NCBI GenBank assembly: GCA_965249205.1
Contig: CBDFLL010000006.1
Span: forward strand, 124,001-188,000
DNA: 64,000 nt
DNA from: JAQBVV01 sp965249205
GTDB lineage: Bacteria > Acidobacteriota > Vicinamibacteria > Vicinamibacterales > UBA2999
Reading direction: 5' to 3'
Position numbers and translations under genes: made by a program. The notes beneath the pieces were generated by a model that was given only the letters and a program-made list of their open reading frames with translations, had not been told where the DNA came from and ran no database searches. This document shows, one piece after another, positions 35,805 to 43,377 of the stretch (position 1 is its first letter; each line of letters opens with the position of its first letter).

Positions 35805-36107
35805 GTGGCGAGGCGTGAGCACGCCCTCCGCAAAACCGGCTCAGCTCGTCCGACGCTGGATCTAGATGCGAATATTCGGGCTCGCTTCGCGCTTACGCTG
35901 ACTACGGTTTTGCTCCGGACATGCTCACACCTCGCCACCAGGACGCACCACCGGACAGGAGGTGCGGTACCTCCGGCGCAAACCGTAGTCAGGCGCCAGC
36001 CGCGTAGCGCGGCTTAGCCGCGACGCGAGGCAAGATGTGCCCTTCGAATCCGTGCGTAGTCCGAGCGGAGCCGGTTTGCAGAGGAGGTACCGCGTCTCCT
36101 GTTCGGT
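35805..36107. repeat. nested inverted-repeat block
   Basis: Three overlapping pairs of imperfect inverted repeats lie here. First, 35805-35838 against 35905-35938: 34 bases, 28 matching (GTGGCGAGG-GTGAGCA). Second, 35900-35918 against 35973-35990 (GACTACGGTTTTGCTCCGG). Third, 35950-35985 against 36072-36107: 36 bases, about 30 matching (ACCGGACAGGAGG). The hairpin CGCGGCTTAGCCGCG lies between. The 417-base gap (35760-36176) contains no gene that I can support; frames on both strands code for the same peptide-like string (HRTG-AVPP-QT) because of the inversions. Confidence 0.72.
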
Positions 36108-36176
36108 GGCTGGTCTTACGACGCAGTAATAGATGCGTGGGTGTTGAAAAAGGGGGAGCGGCAGCCGACCAGGCTG

Positions 36177-36482
36177 CTACTTCGTCTGCTCGGGCACGTA
36201 GCCCGGTGGGAGTGCGGCGCCCTCGCCGAAGAAGAAGTCTTCCATCTGCTTCGCGATGAGTTCCTGGGCTTCTTTCTGCCACGGCATCAGGCGGTACTCA
36301 TTAAGGATCATCTTCATGCGCTCTTCCCAGAGCTTCCACGCCTCTTTGGACACCTGGTCAAAGACACGCTGGCCGAGCTCGCCGGGCCAGGGTGGGGCGG
36401 CGAGTCCCGGCATGTCTTTCTGAAACTTCACGCACTTGACGGTGCGTGGCCCGTCTGGGGATTTGGGGGCGCTTTCGTCCAT
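36177..36482 (-). CDS. yggX: Fe(2+)-trafficking protein YggX
   Basis: The 101-residue protein has RTVKCVKFQKDMPGLAAPPW followed by PGELGQRVFDQVSKEAWKLW and RLMPWQKEA, the diagnostic sequence of YggX. It protects iron-sulfur clusters and handles iron. The ATG at 36482 gives a normal length with a short extra N-terminus. It shares its strand with ispG, itself an iron-sulfur enzyme, 100 bases upstream. Confidence 0.93.
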   Translation of the reverse strand: MDESAPKSPDGPRTVKCVKFQKDMPGLAAPPWPGELGQRVFDQVSKEAWKLWEERMKMILNEYRLMPWQKEAQELIAKQMEDFFFGEGAALPPGYVPEQTK

Positions 36483-36582
36483 AAGGCGATGGTACCTCAA
36501 CCCTGGTCCGAGCCGCTCTCGATTCTCGTGACCCTGGACACTGTGACGAGCAGACAGGTCGCAGCGGCTCTCCAGAGCGGTG

Positions 36583-37818
36583 TTACCGCCCGGGGCGAGC
36601 GGGGTAGTGCGAGGCGACGTAGTTTTCAAGGAGACTGCGGAAGCCTTCGGCGAGTTCGTCGTAGTTGCCCCGCATCGTCGTGAAGTGCTCGCCGTCCACG
36701 TACACGGGGCAGTTCGGGGCCTCGCCGGTACCCGGCAGACTGATGCCGATGTTGGCGGCCTTTGACTCGCCCGGGCCGTTCACGACGCATCCCATGACCG
36801 CCAGGGTCAGCGTCTCGACGCCGTCGTGCTGTTGTTTCCAGACCGGCATACGCTCGCGGATGTATTCCTGCGTGCGCTCGGCCAGCTCCTGGAAAGTGGA
36901 ACTCGTGGTCCGTCCGCAGCCGGGGCACGCGGTGACGCTGGGCGAGAATGACCGCAGGCCGAGCGCCTGCAGGACCTCCCACGCGGCGTAGACTTCTTCG
37001 CGCCGGTCGCCGCCTGGCTTCGGCGTCAGCGACACACGAATCGTGTCGCCGATCCCCTCATTGAGCAGGATGCCCATGGCCGCAGACGACCAGACCATGC
37101 CCTTCATGCCCATCCCGGCTTCGGTGAGGCCAAGGTGCAGTGGTTGTTCCGTTTTGCTCGCGAGGTCGCGGTAAATCGCGATCAGGTCGCGAGGGCGGGA
37201 GACCTTGCAGGAGATGATGATCTGGTCTTTGCGCAGTCCTGACTCGAGCGCCAGCGCAGTCGACTCGACGGCCGAGATCACCATGCACTCATTGAGAATC
37301 TCTTCCGACGTGCGGCCCAGCGCGCGGTCGGCGTTCTCCTGCATCTTGCTGGTGACCAGATCCTGGTTGAGCGACCCGCCATTGACACCGATCCGGACAG
37401 GCTTGTCGTGATCGACGGCCACCTGGCAGATGGTGGTGAAGCGTTCGTCGCGCCGCGTGCCCGTACCGACGTTGCCAGGATTGATGCGGTATTTGTCGAG
37501 CGCGGCTGCGCAGTCCGGGTAGCGCGTGAGCAGTTGATGGCCGTTGTAGTGGAAGTCGCCGATGAGCGGTGCCTGGCATCCGGCGTCGAGCATCCGGCGT
37601 TTGATCTCGGGGACCGCGGCAGCCGCTTCGGGCACGTTCACCGTGATCCGCACCAGTTCTGATCCGGCCTCCGCCAGTTCGATGCACTGCTGCGCGGTGG
37701 CGGCGGCGTCCACCGTGTCGGACATCGTCATCGATTGCACGGCAACCGGCGCGCCCCCGCCAATCTGCAGGTGCCCCACGCGCACGGCAATCGTTCGGTG
37801 TAGCCTGACCGCCTCCAT
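36583..37818 (-). CDS. ispG: 4-hydroxy-3-methylbut-2-enyl diphosphate synthase
   Basis: IspG catalyses the penultimate step of the MEP isoprenoid pathway using a [4Fe-4S] cluster. Visible are VAVQSMTMSDT near the N-terminus, IRVSLTPKPGGDRREE, the cluster ligands in TACPGCGRTTSS and MGCVVNGPGES. The length of 411 residues fits the short bacterial form. I chose the ATG at 37818; a TTG at 37830 would add four residues. The other MEP genes are not in this window. Confidence 0.95.
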   Translation of the reverse strand: MEAVRLHRTIAVRVGHLQIGGGAPVAVQSMTMSDTVDAAATAQQCIELAEAGSELVRITVNVPEAAAAVPEIKRRMLDAGCQAPLIGDFHYNGHQLLTRYPDCAAALDKYRINPGNVGTGTRRDERFTTICQVAVDHDKPVRIGVNGGSLNQDLVTSKMQENADRALGRTSEEILNECMVISAVESTALALESGLRKDQIIISCKVSRPRDLIAIYRDLASKTEQPLHLGLTEAGMGMKGMVWSSAAMGILLNEGIGDTIRVSLTPKPGGDRREEVYAAWEVLQALGLRSFSPSVTACPGCGRTTSSTFQELAERTQEYIRERMPVWKQQHDGVETLTLAVMGCVVNGPGESKAANIGISLPGTGEAPNCPVYVDGEHFTTMRGNYDELAEGFRSLLENYVASHYPARPGR

Positions 37819-37847
37819 GACTGTGCTCAATGATACCGTGTTGGCCC

Positions 37848-38024
37848 ATGCCAGACGCCACGCGTAAGACGCTGCCGTGCGGGTGCCAGGTCGATACCGC
37901 GCGAGATTTTTTGGGCAGGGTGGTCGGCACGATCGCCGAGAAGGGCGATGCCTGTCCGGACGAGCGACATGCGCCCGCGCAGGTCATCGTGATGCCCGGC
38001 CGCGAGCACGCGAGACCTGACTAG
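37848..38024 (+). CDS. small protein of unknown function
   Basis: The 58-residue frame starts MPDATRKTLPCGCQVDTARD and contains a CGC and a third Cys (DACPDERHAPAQVIVMPG). It starts 30 bases from the ispG ATG on the opposite strand and would use the same intergenic region. There is no family recognition. It is plausible but not certain. Confidence 0.4.
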   Translation: MPDATRKTLPCGCQVDTARDFLGRVVGTIAEKGDACPDERHAPAQVIVMPGREHARPD

Positions 38025-38106
38025 CTCCGCCACGGCAGAGCCGGCTGGCTGATGGGTGCGTGCGCCCTGGATCTACGGAGCGTAGTACTGATTGCGGTTA
38101 CGGGAG

Positions 38107-38502
38107 CTACGCGCTCATGAAATCCGCGCCAGCGGCTCTGTCGGGCGCGTCGTTCAGCACTTCTTTCAGAGCCCGTTCCACCGCTTCGGATGTCACCCGA
38201 TAGTGCGACGCGCTCCACACCACGCGTGCATCGTGAATCAGCAGCACCTGTGGGGTTTCGTGTCGTACGCCCAGCGTGCGCGCAATCGCGTTCGACACGT
38301 CGCGATGAGTCTGGACCGTGACGATGGCGTACGTCACATCGGCCGGGCGCTCGTTGAGGTGGGCAAATAGCTCGTCTAGCGCTTGGGCGCTGGTGCCACA
38401 TGTGGCGCTGTATTTAAAGAGGAGCAACGGCCGTGCGCTGGAGGCCTCCAGCAGCCGGTCGAATTCTTCGATTGCGCCGACCTCGGTCAACTTGGCGTGC
38501 AT
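38107..38502 (-). CDS. ytxJ: YtxJ-like monothiol bacilliredoxin
   Basis: The 131-residue thioredoxin-fold protein starts MHAKLTEVGAIEEFDRLLEA and has a single redox Cys (C35) in FKYSATCGTSAQALDEL, as in bacillithiol-system YtxJ proteins. HETPQVLLIHDARVVWSASH carries the cis-Pro strand. It probably removes bacillithiol from mixed disulfides in the cytoplasm. Bacillithiol synthesis genes are not in this window. Confidence 0.88.
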   Translation of the reverse strand: MHAKLTEVGAIEEFDRLLEASSARPLLLFKYSATCGTSAQALDELFAHLNERPADVTYAIVTVQTHRDVSNAIARTLGVRHETPQVLLIHDARVVWSASHYRVTSEAVERALKEVLNDAPDRAAGADFMSA

Positions 38503-38597
38503 CGGTACCAGTGTAGCAGCCGGGAGCAGCAGCCAGGTCGGGGCCGATACGAGACGGCCGAGACATGCCCCGTGTGCTCCCAGTTGCGGTGCCAGCG

Positions 38598-39623
38598 CTA
38601 CGGGGTATCGGTCGCGGTCGCGCGCGGCACGAGCGAAGCCGTGTAGGCCGAGATATTAATCATGTCATCGATGGTCAGGCTGGCCACGACCGGCTCCATC
38701 AGGGCCGCCGCGAGACCGGCGCGGTTCCCCTGCTGGATGTCAAGAAGCTGGCGCACCGTGTAGCTGGGTGAGCGTCCCGCCAGTGGCGGGACGGAGCCGA
38801 GCCCCTCAAGGTTTTCGCCATGACACACCGAACACGAGATCGTCTTCCCACCACCGTTGGTGACCAGAGCTTCACCCTTGTCGATACTCCCCTCAGGTAC
38901 GTAGGCGACAAACGACGCAGCGTCGTCTCGCAGCACCTCTGCACGCTCTGCGTCCATTGGCATCTCAACGATGCGCTGCCCGAGTAGTTCGGTACCGGCC
39001 TCGGCACCCTCCAGAGGCACGATCATGCCACCCACGACTGTCGTCTTCGGCACGCTGGTCGCTTCGACGACGGTGATCCACGGTGTCCACGGCAGCGAGG
39101 CGAAGTACTCGGCCGCTATCCGTACCTCCTCGTCGGTCGCCGCCTTGGCGACGTCCACCATGAGGTTCGGTGGGACCATGCGGGGCTCAGAACTCTTGCG
39201 GGCGCCGCTCTTGAAGTCGGCCATCTGCTGGACGATGTAGGCGGCGGGAAGGCCCGCGATGCCCGCGTTTTCGGGGCGCCCCTTGCCATTGGGGTAATGG
39301 CAGTAACCACAGGCACGGACTTCCGGACGCCGGCCTTTACTTACCACCTCCGGCATCGGAGGATGTCCCTCGGGGTGCCAGTCGGCAATGTCGAAGGGGC
39401 TGCGAATTTGCGCCATCGTCAGCGTCTTATCGCTGCCGGGCACGGTGTGCAGCTCGGTCTGATCCGGAGCCGGGGTGGGCGGTGAGCCGGGTGCCCTGGG
39501 CGGACTCATCGGATAGGCCCACGGTGGAGGCGCCGGAGCATTCTGCGCGAGTGCACGGGGTCCGCTGTATCCCCAGACCATCACGATGCCGAGTGTCACC
39601 GTGGTAAGCAGGAGCTTTCGCAT
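38598..39623 (-). CDS. diheme cytochrome c, exported
   Basis: The 341-residue protein starts at an ATG with GAGGAGA upstream and has a signal peptide ending LAQN. Two heme sites are present: CGYCH (residues 105-109) and CSVCH (264-268), separated by a long linker, as in c4-like or cytochrome c oxidase/dehydrogenase partners. A Pro-rich stretch (PAPPPWAYPMSPPRAPGSPP) follows the signal. The open frame continues upstream through the IS remnant in antisense, but that part is not part of the protein. It probably carries electrons in the periplasm. Confidence 0.88.
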   Translation of the reverse strand: MRKLLLTTVTLGIVMVWGYSGPRALAQNAPAPPPWAYPMSPPRAPGSPPTPAPDQTELHTVPGSDKTLTMAQIRSPFDIADWHPEGHPPMPEVVSKGRRPEVRACGYCHYPNGKGRPENAGIAGLPAAYIVQQMADFKSGARKSSEPRMVPPNLMVDVAKAATDEEVRIAAEYFASLPWTPWITVVEATSVPKTTVVGGMIVPLEGAEAGTELLGQRIVEMPMDAERAEVLRDDAASFVAYVPEGSIDKGEALVTNGGGKTISCSVCHGENLEGLGSVPPLAGRSPSYTVRQLLDIQQGNRAGLAAALMEPVVASLTIDDMINISAYTASLVPRATATDTP

Positions 39624-39850
39624 ACAGGTTCTCCTCGCAACGACTGAGCCAGCGATAACCACCGAGGAAGCAAGGACTGCCGTTTGTGCGCGGCAGAGTA
39701 GCACACGCATGTCGGCCAGGCGAATAGCTTTGGCCCGTAGTTCGACGCACGGGACGCCGGCCACCATGCATCGCGCATAATGGGCGCTGTCGGGGCAGGG
39801 CGGAGTCGCAGAACGGACCTTCCGCTGGGTTTGGACCCCGCTAGTACGTC

Positions 39851-40398
39851 CTAGCAGGGACTTGTCGCCAACGTCTGCGCGACTCACGCGACGGGGACCG
39901 CCGAACGCGAGGCAGCGGCGCTGTTGCTGGAGGCCAGCGCGCCGCCGGGCAGCACGGTCGGGGCGGACAAGGGCTACGATGTGGCAAGCTTTGTGGCCGC
40001 TGTCCGTATCCGGGCCGTCACGCCCCACGTTGCTCAGAAGGTCCGCTGGAGTGCGATCGATGGCCGGACCACGCGGCATGCGGGCTATCACGTCAGTCAG
40101 CGGAAACGGAAACTCGTAGAACAGGTCTTTGGCTGGATGAAGACCGTCGGCGGCTTGCGCAAACTCCGGCATCGCGGTGTCGCCCTCGTGGATTGGCAGC
40201 TTACCTTCGCCGCCACGGTCTATAACTTGGTCCGGCTGCGGAATCTGGAGGCGAGGTGTCCCTGATCACCGGCCGCGCGTGTCGCCGGCCCCTTGATCGG
40301 GGCCAGCGCACAGCCGTGCGCACCGTTGTCGGTCGGTGGTGACTCGCATGATCCTTAGAAAACGGCCCGATCACCCGGGTTCTTCAGCAGCCTGCTAG
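39851..40398 (+). mobile_element. internally deleted copy of the IS at 49299-50601
   Basis: Bases 39855-40398 are identical, as far as I can read, to 50058-50601, i.e. the last third of the transposase gene, the 3' non-coding end, the right inverted repeat and the flanking CTAG. The left side retains only CTAG CAGG of the normal end. The junction CAGG/CAGGG suggests a deletion of about 755 bp between two CAGG microhomologies. The element sits 21 bases before the start of the next gene and has CTAG at both edges. Confidence 0.8.
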
Positions 40399-40419
40399 AG
40401 GCAAGGGAGAATTCAGGCC

Positions 40420-41460
40420 ATGACCTTACGCAGGCAACCAAAGTCGTGTTGGCTTTTCGCCATGTCATTGATGCTGTCCGCGGGCAGCGCCCACGCTGAT
40501 GATCTTCTTGATCTGGCAAATGCCGAGCTGCATTTGGCTACTGTCTGCCCCAGCAACGCGACGGTTGGAATCTATGGCTCGCTAGCGGGTTTTCTGACCA
40601 CCGAGATGTTTCAAACCGACGAGCAACAAAATGGCGACATTTCCCTTGTGGAGCGGGCGCAGCTGGATGTTCTTCTGGCTGAGTATGCGCTTGCACCCTA
40701 CTTGGACCCGGCGACGGCCTCGTCGGGCGACGGCCTGTTGATGGCGAAATTTATCGTACTGGCCGAGGCCGACCTGTCCGGCAGCTTTCCGGTTGATGTG
40801 TCCGTAAGCGTGGCCAGAACGGACACGCAGGAAATCGTCTATGAGCATTCCTCGGTCGTCACGGAAGCAGAAGGGTATGCCGGCTTGGAGGCGACGATCA
40901 ACCAGGTCGCTCAAGCGATAGCGTCCATCGCCGCGAGCAGTGACTACGCGTGCCCGCGCGTCGGCAGTCTGAGCTACACAGCTGATATGAGCGGCAACGA
41001 CTGGGGCTGGAATGTCGCAGGCTACTTTGATGTCCTCATTCGTGCAGGTTCTTCGCCCGGTGACCAGGAGGCGATTATCAGGCATGTGCCGACGACTAGT
41101 CAGGTCTCGGGCTTGCTGCTGTCAGCAACGGGAACCGAATTCCCGGCCCTGCCGGAGATGAATGCGGACCCCCAAGGCCCGTCTGAGCCAACTGCCTATC
41201 TCATTCAATTTCCGAACCTGGGCGCGGTCGGCTCGAAACATCTGCTCGTGTTCAAGGAAACGCCGAACCCCGTCTTTACGACCGGAAGGCAAAACGAACT
41301 TGAATTTCCCAATATGGCGGCGGTTGCGCTGGGACAATGGATGCGCCGGGATGGCGGGCCAAGTCTACAGCTCAATGCTCAGGTGACGGGGTCCACGCCG
41401 ATCAGCTGGACCGTACCGGCTGGCCAGGGAACAATGACGCTGACCTGGGCGTTGCCGTGA
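40420..41460 (+). CDS. exported CsgG-like protein of unknown function
   Basis: The 346-residue protein has a signal peptide (ending SAHAD) and, near residues 45-90, VGIYGSLAGFLTTEMFQTDE and SLVERAQLDVLLAEYAL, the pattern of CsgG/LpoB-type domains. The C-terminal half has a beta-rich region with three Cys residues in total and no clear family. AGGGAG lies ten bases upstream of the ATG. The IS remnant directly upstream may have replaced the original promoter. Confidence 0.7.
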   Translation: MTLRRQPKSCWLFAMSLMLSAGSAHADDLLDLANAELHLATVCPSNATVGIYGSLAGFLTTEMFQTDEQQNGDISLVERAQLDVLLAEYALAPYLDPATASSGDGLLMAKFIVLAEADLSGSFPVDVSVSVARTDTQEIVYEHSSVVTEAEGYAGLEATINQVAQAIASIAASSDYACPRVGSLSYTADMSGNDWGWNVAGYFDVLIRAGSSPGDQEAIIRHVPTTSQVSGLLLSATGTEFPALPEMNADPQGPSEPTAYLIQFPNLGAVGSKHLLVFKETPNPVFTTGRQNELEFPNMAAVALGQWMRRDGGPSLQLNAQVTGSTPISWTVPAGQGTMTLTWALP

Positions 41461-41526
41461 GGCATTTAGGATAGCTTGCAAGTCGCAGGAAGGCGTATTC
41501 GCAAGCTCGCGGTGGCCCTTTCGGAA

Positions 41527-41554
41527 TTGGCCGATCCAGGCGCTACGGTAGAAT
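41527..41554 (+). promoter_or_regulatory. sigma70-like promoter of tRNA-Leu
   Basis: TTGGCC and TAGAAT are spaced by 16 bases, and the mature tRNA begins 28 bases after the -10 box. This is the expected layout for a tRNA promoter. Confidence 0.5.
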
Positions 41555-41581
41555 CACCAACTACCACTCACTAAACGACAT

Positions 41582-41668
41582 GCCGGAGTGGTGAAACTGG
41601 CAGACGCGCCGGACTCAAAATCCGGTGGCCGCAAGGTCGTGTGGGTTCGACTCCCACCTCCGGCACCA
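41582..41668 (+). tRNA. tRNA-Leu, anticodon CAA
   Basis: The 87-base sequence folds as a class II tRNA: acceptor GCCGGAG pairs with CTCCGGC, the anticodon stem CCGGA/TCCGG frames loop CTCAAAA (anticodon CAA), a long variable arm GGCCGCAAGGTCGTG follows, and the T-loop is GGGTTCGACTCCC. CCA is encoded. The 3' half is repeated in decayed form at 46103-46156. Confidence 0.97.
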
Positions 41669-41801
41669 TATTGACTTAATGAAATTGCGATGTACTGGGC
41701 GGGTGCGCCGACCTGGTTGGAATCAATGTATTACTTATGTAGTACTCGCGAGTGGGTCGGCACGCATGGGCCGGTCCCGACGGGTCTACAGTAGGCCTTA
41801 G

Positions 41802-42161
41802 ATGCCGACCGATTTGGCGGAGCCCGATCCTAATCGCCGGGCCGAGCCCAGAACGTTGTCGCAATCGCTGTTGGCGAATTTCGCGGGTGTGCGGATTCGG
41901 CCCGTTGACCTGGCCGCAGAACGCCAACGCCGTTTGGAGGCCTTAGTGTGGGATGAGAGAGACATCCACGCGGACATCCGACGCTACCAGCGCTCGCAGT
42001 GGATTACACCAGAGGAACGCGAGACACAGCTGGCCGAGCAGATGGAGAAACTCCGCGAACTCATCAGGGAAAGCAAGGAGTTACGTGCCCTCGTGTTGCC
42101 GGGGACTGAGGGAGAACCAACCGCGATCGATCCCGTCGCGCAAGCCCTGACGATGCCCTAG
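41802..42161 (+). CDS. hypothetical charged helical protein
   Basis: The 119-residue frame begins MPTDLAEPDPNRRAEPRTLS and contains an Arg/Glu-rich helical centre (EERETQLAEQMEKLRELIRE) likely to form a coiled coil. I do not recognise it. It is the first gene after tRNA-Leu, within the putative integrated segment. Confidence 0.5.
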   Translation: MPTDLAEPDPNRRAEPRTLSQSLLANFAGVRIRPVDLAAERQRRLEALVWDERDIHADIRRYQRSQWITPEERETQLAEQMEKLRELIRESKELRALVLPGTEGEPTAIDPVAQALTMP

Positions 42162-42165
42162 CCGA

Positions 42166-42720
42166 TCAGTCGCATCCAGATACAATTCTGGTCGAGCTGG
42201 ACAGGCGGCCAGTGGCGTGCCTACCGTCCAGGGCGCCGGGCTGCCGCAGCCCTGTCTCCCGGCCTAGGTACAGCGGATGCTTCGGCGAGCCGTCTCGATT
42301 CTCACCAAGACACTGCGTGTGCTCAAGCGACAGAATCCAAGCCGCCAGCCATCCGGCGGATAAGTGCAGCGGATTTCTACCCCATGCCGCCACGACCAGT
42401 TCGGCTCTACGGGTCAATCGTTTGAGCGCCTGTTCGTTCTTCGGTCCAACAGGGTCGTCCGCCAGTAGCAGGCCCTTCGGGTGGGTTGAACGCAACGCAT
42501 GGACGTTCCCCACTAGGAGCCGATCGAAGCCCCATGAACGGGCAAACCCAGCGCAGCGCCGAATCGTCGGGTCGTCCGTCGTGGCGTCGGCCGTGGACGG
42601 ATTCAGTCCGACAAACAGCACGGCGCGCTCACCGGACGAAAGACGACGTGAAAGCGAGTACCGATACACGCCGTCGGGACTGATGTCGGCAGACGCGTTC
42701 ATGTAGGGAGTTAGAGTCAC
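42166..42720 (-). CDS. DUF1643 domain protein
   Basis: The 184-residue protein contains YRYSLSRRLSSGERAVLFVG then LNPSTADATTDDPTIRRC and FDRLLVGNVHALRSTHPKGL, the signature of DUF1643. The family is common in mobile regions and phages; its function is unknown. The start is a GTG at 42720, one base after the stop of a tiny upstream frame; an ATG at 42702 is an alternative. Confidence 0.85.
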   Translation of the reverse strand: MTLTPYMNASADISPDGVYRYSLSRRLSSGERAVLFVGLNPSTADATTDDPTIRRCAGFARSWGFDRLLVGNVHALRSTHPKGLLLADDPVGPKNEQALKRLTRRAELVVAAWGRNPLHLSAGWLAAWILSLEHTQCLGENRDGSPKHPLYLGRETGLRQPGALDGRHATGRLSSSTRIVSGCD

Positions 42721-42721
42721 G

Positions 42722-42823
42722 TCACATTCTCGTCGTCAACCCTGTGCACGCTGGGGCATTTCGGTCATCGCTCTTCAGCAGCGACTCAAGGGCCTGGAGC
42801 ATCGATTCGTCGCTCATAGGCAT
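42722..42823 (-). CDS. 33-residue frame directly upstream of the DUF1643 gene
   Basis: The frame reads MPMSDESMLQALESLLKSDD and ends 1 base before the DUF1643 GTG. GGGAG lies eight bases before its ATG. The spacing suggests translational coupling, as a leader peptide or a small partner. There is no family match by eye. Confidence 0.4.
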   Translation of the reverse strand: MPMSDESMLQALESLLKSDDRNAPACTGLTTRM

Positions 42824-42897
42824 GAGTATCGCTCCCTGCCGTTCCCGGCGCTCCTGAACCGGTTCCCCCTAACAATCAGTCAGTCTACACAGGAAAT

Positions 42898-43275
42898 ATG
42901 TCTCTAGCTCCCGACACCTGCCTCGGCCCGTATGAGATCACCGCCCAGATCGGCGCGGGCGGGCTGGGCGAGGTGTATCGGGCGACCGACACGAAGCTGA
43001 ACCGCGACGTGGCGGTCAAGGTGCTGCCGTCGGCGCTCGCGGCCCATCGCGCTGCTGAGGGTCTCGTAAAGGATGAAATCGCTCCGACGCTTTCCTGTCG
43101 TCCTCTGTTACGACGAAAAAACACGCTTGGCATGTCGGCGCCCCAACTTGTCGATGACGCTCCTTCGGAACGTCGACACCAGGGGACGGTGACGCGCCTT
43201 TCATGGCGCCTGGACTGCGCCGCCGTGGTAATGTCCAGCCGGCCGTCGTCCACCCAATGGGGGCTCTCTCCTTGA
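42898..43275 (+). pseudogene. 5' remnant of a Ser/Thr protein kinase
   Basis: The first 47 codons read as the N-lobe of a bacterial Hanks-type kinase: LGPYEITAQIGAGGLGEVYR (Gly-rich loop) then ATDTKLNRDVAVKVLP with the ATP-binding Lys. Similarity stops after about base 43040 and the frame ends at 43275 with unrelated sequence, so the catalytic loop, C-lobe and any sensor domain are missing. The ribosome site AGGAA is intact, so a short peptide could still be made. Confidence 0.75.
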
Positions 43276-43377
43276 ACGGACCCGCGAACACCAGCCGCGA
43301 CGTGCGGGCGATGGTGATAGTGACGAGAGGAATGTCGAGAGGAATCGTCGAGAGGAATCATAGTGAGGAGAGGAACG

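Noticed and set aside
35805..36107. CRISPR array
   Set aside because: The repeated units are inverted and unevenly spaced, with no uniform spacers and no cas genes.
39624..40172. N-terminal extension of the diheme cytochrome c frame
   Set aside because: It is the antisense of the transposase remnant; the true start with GAGGAGA is at 39623.
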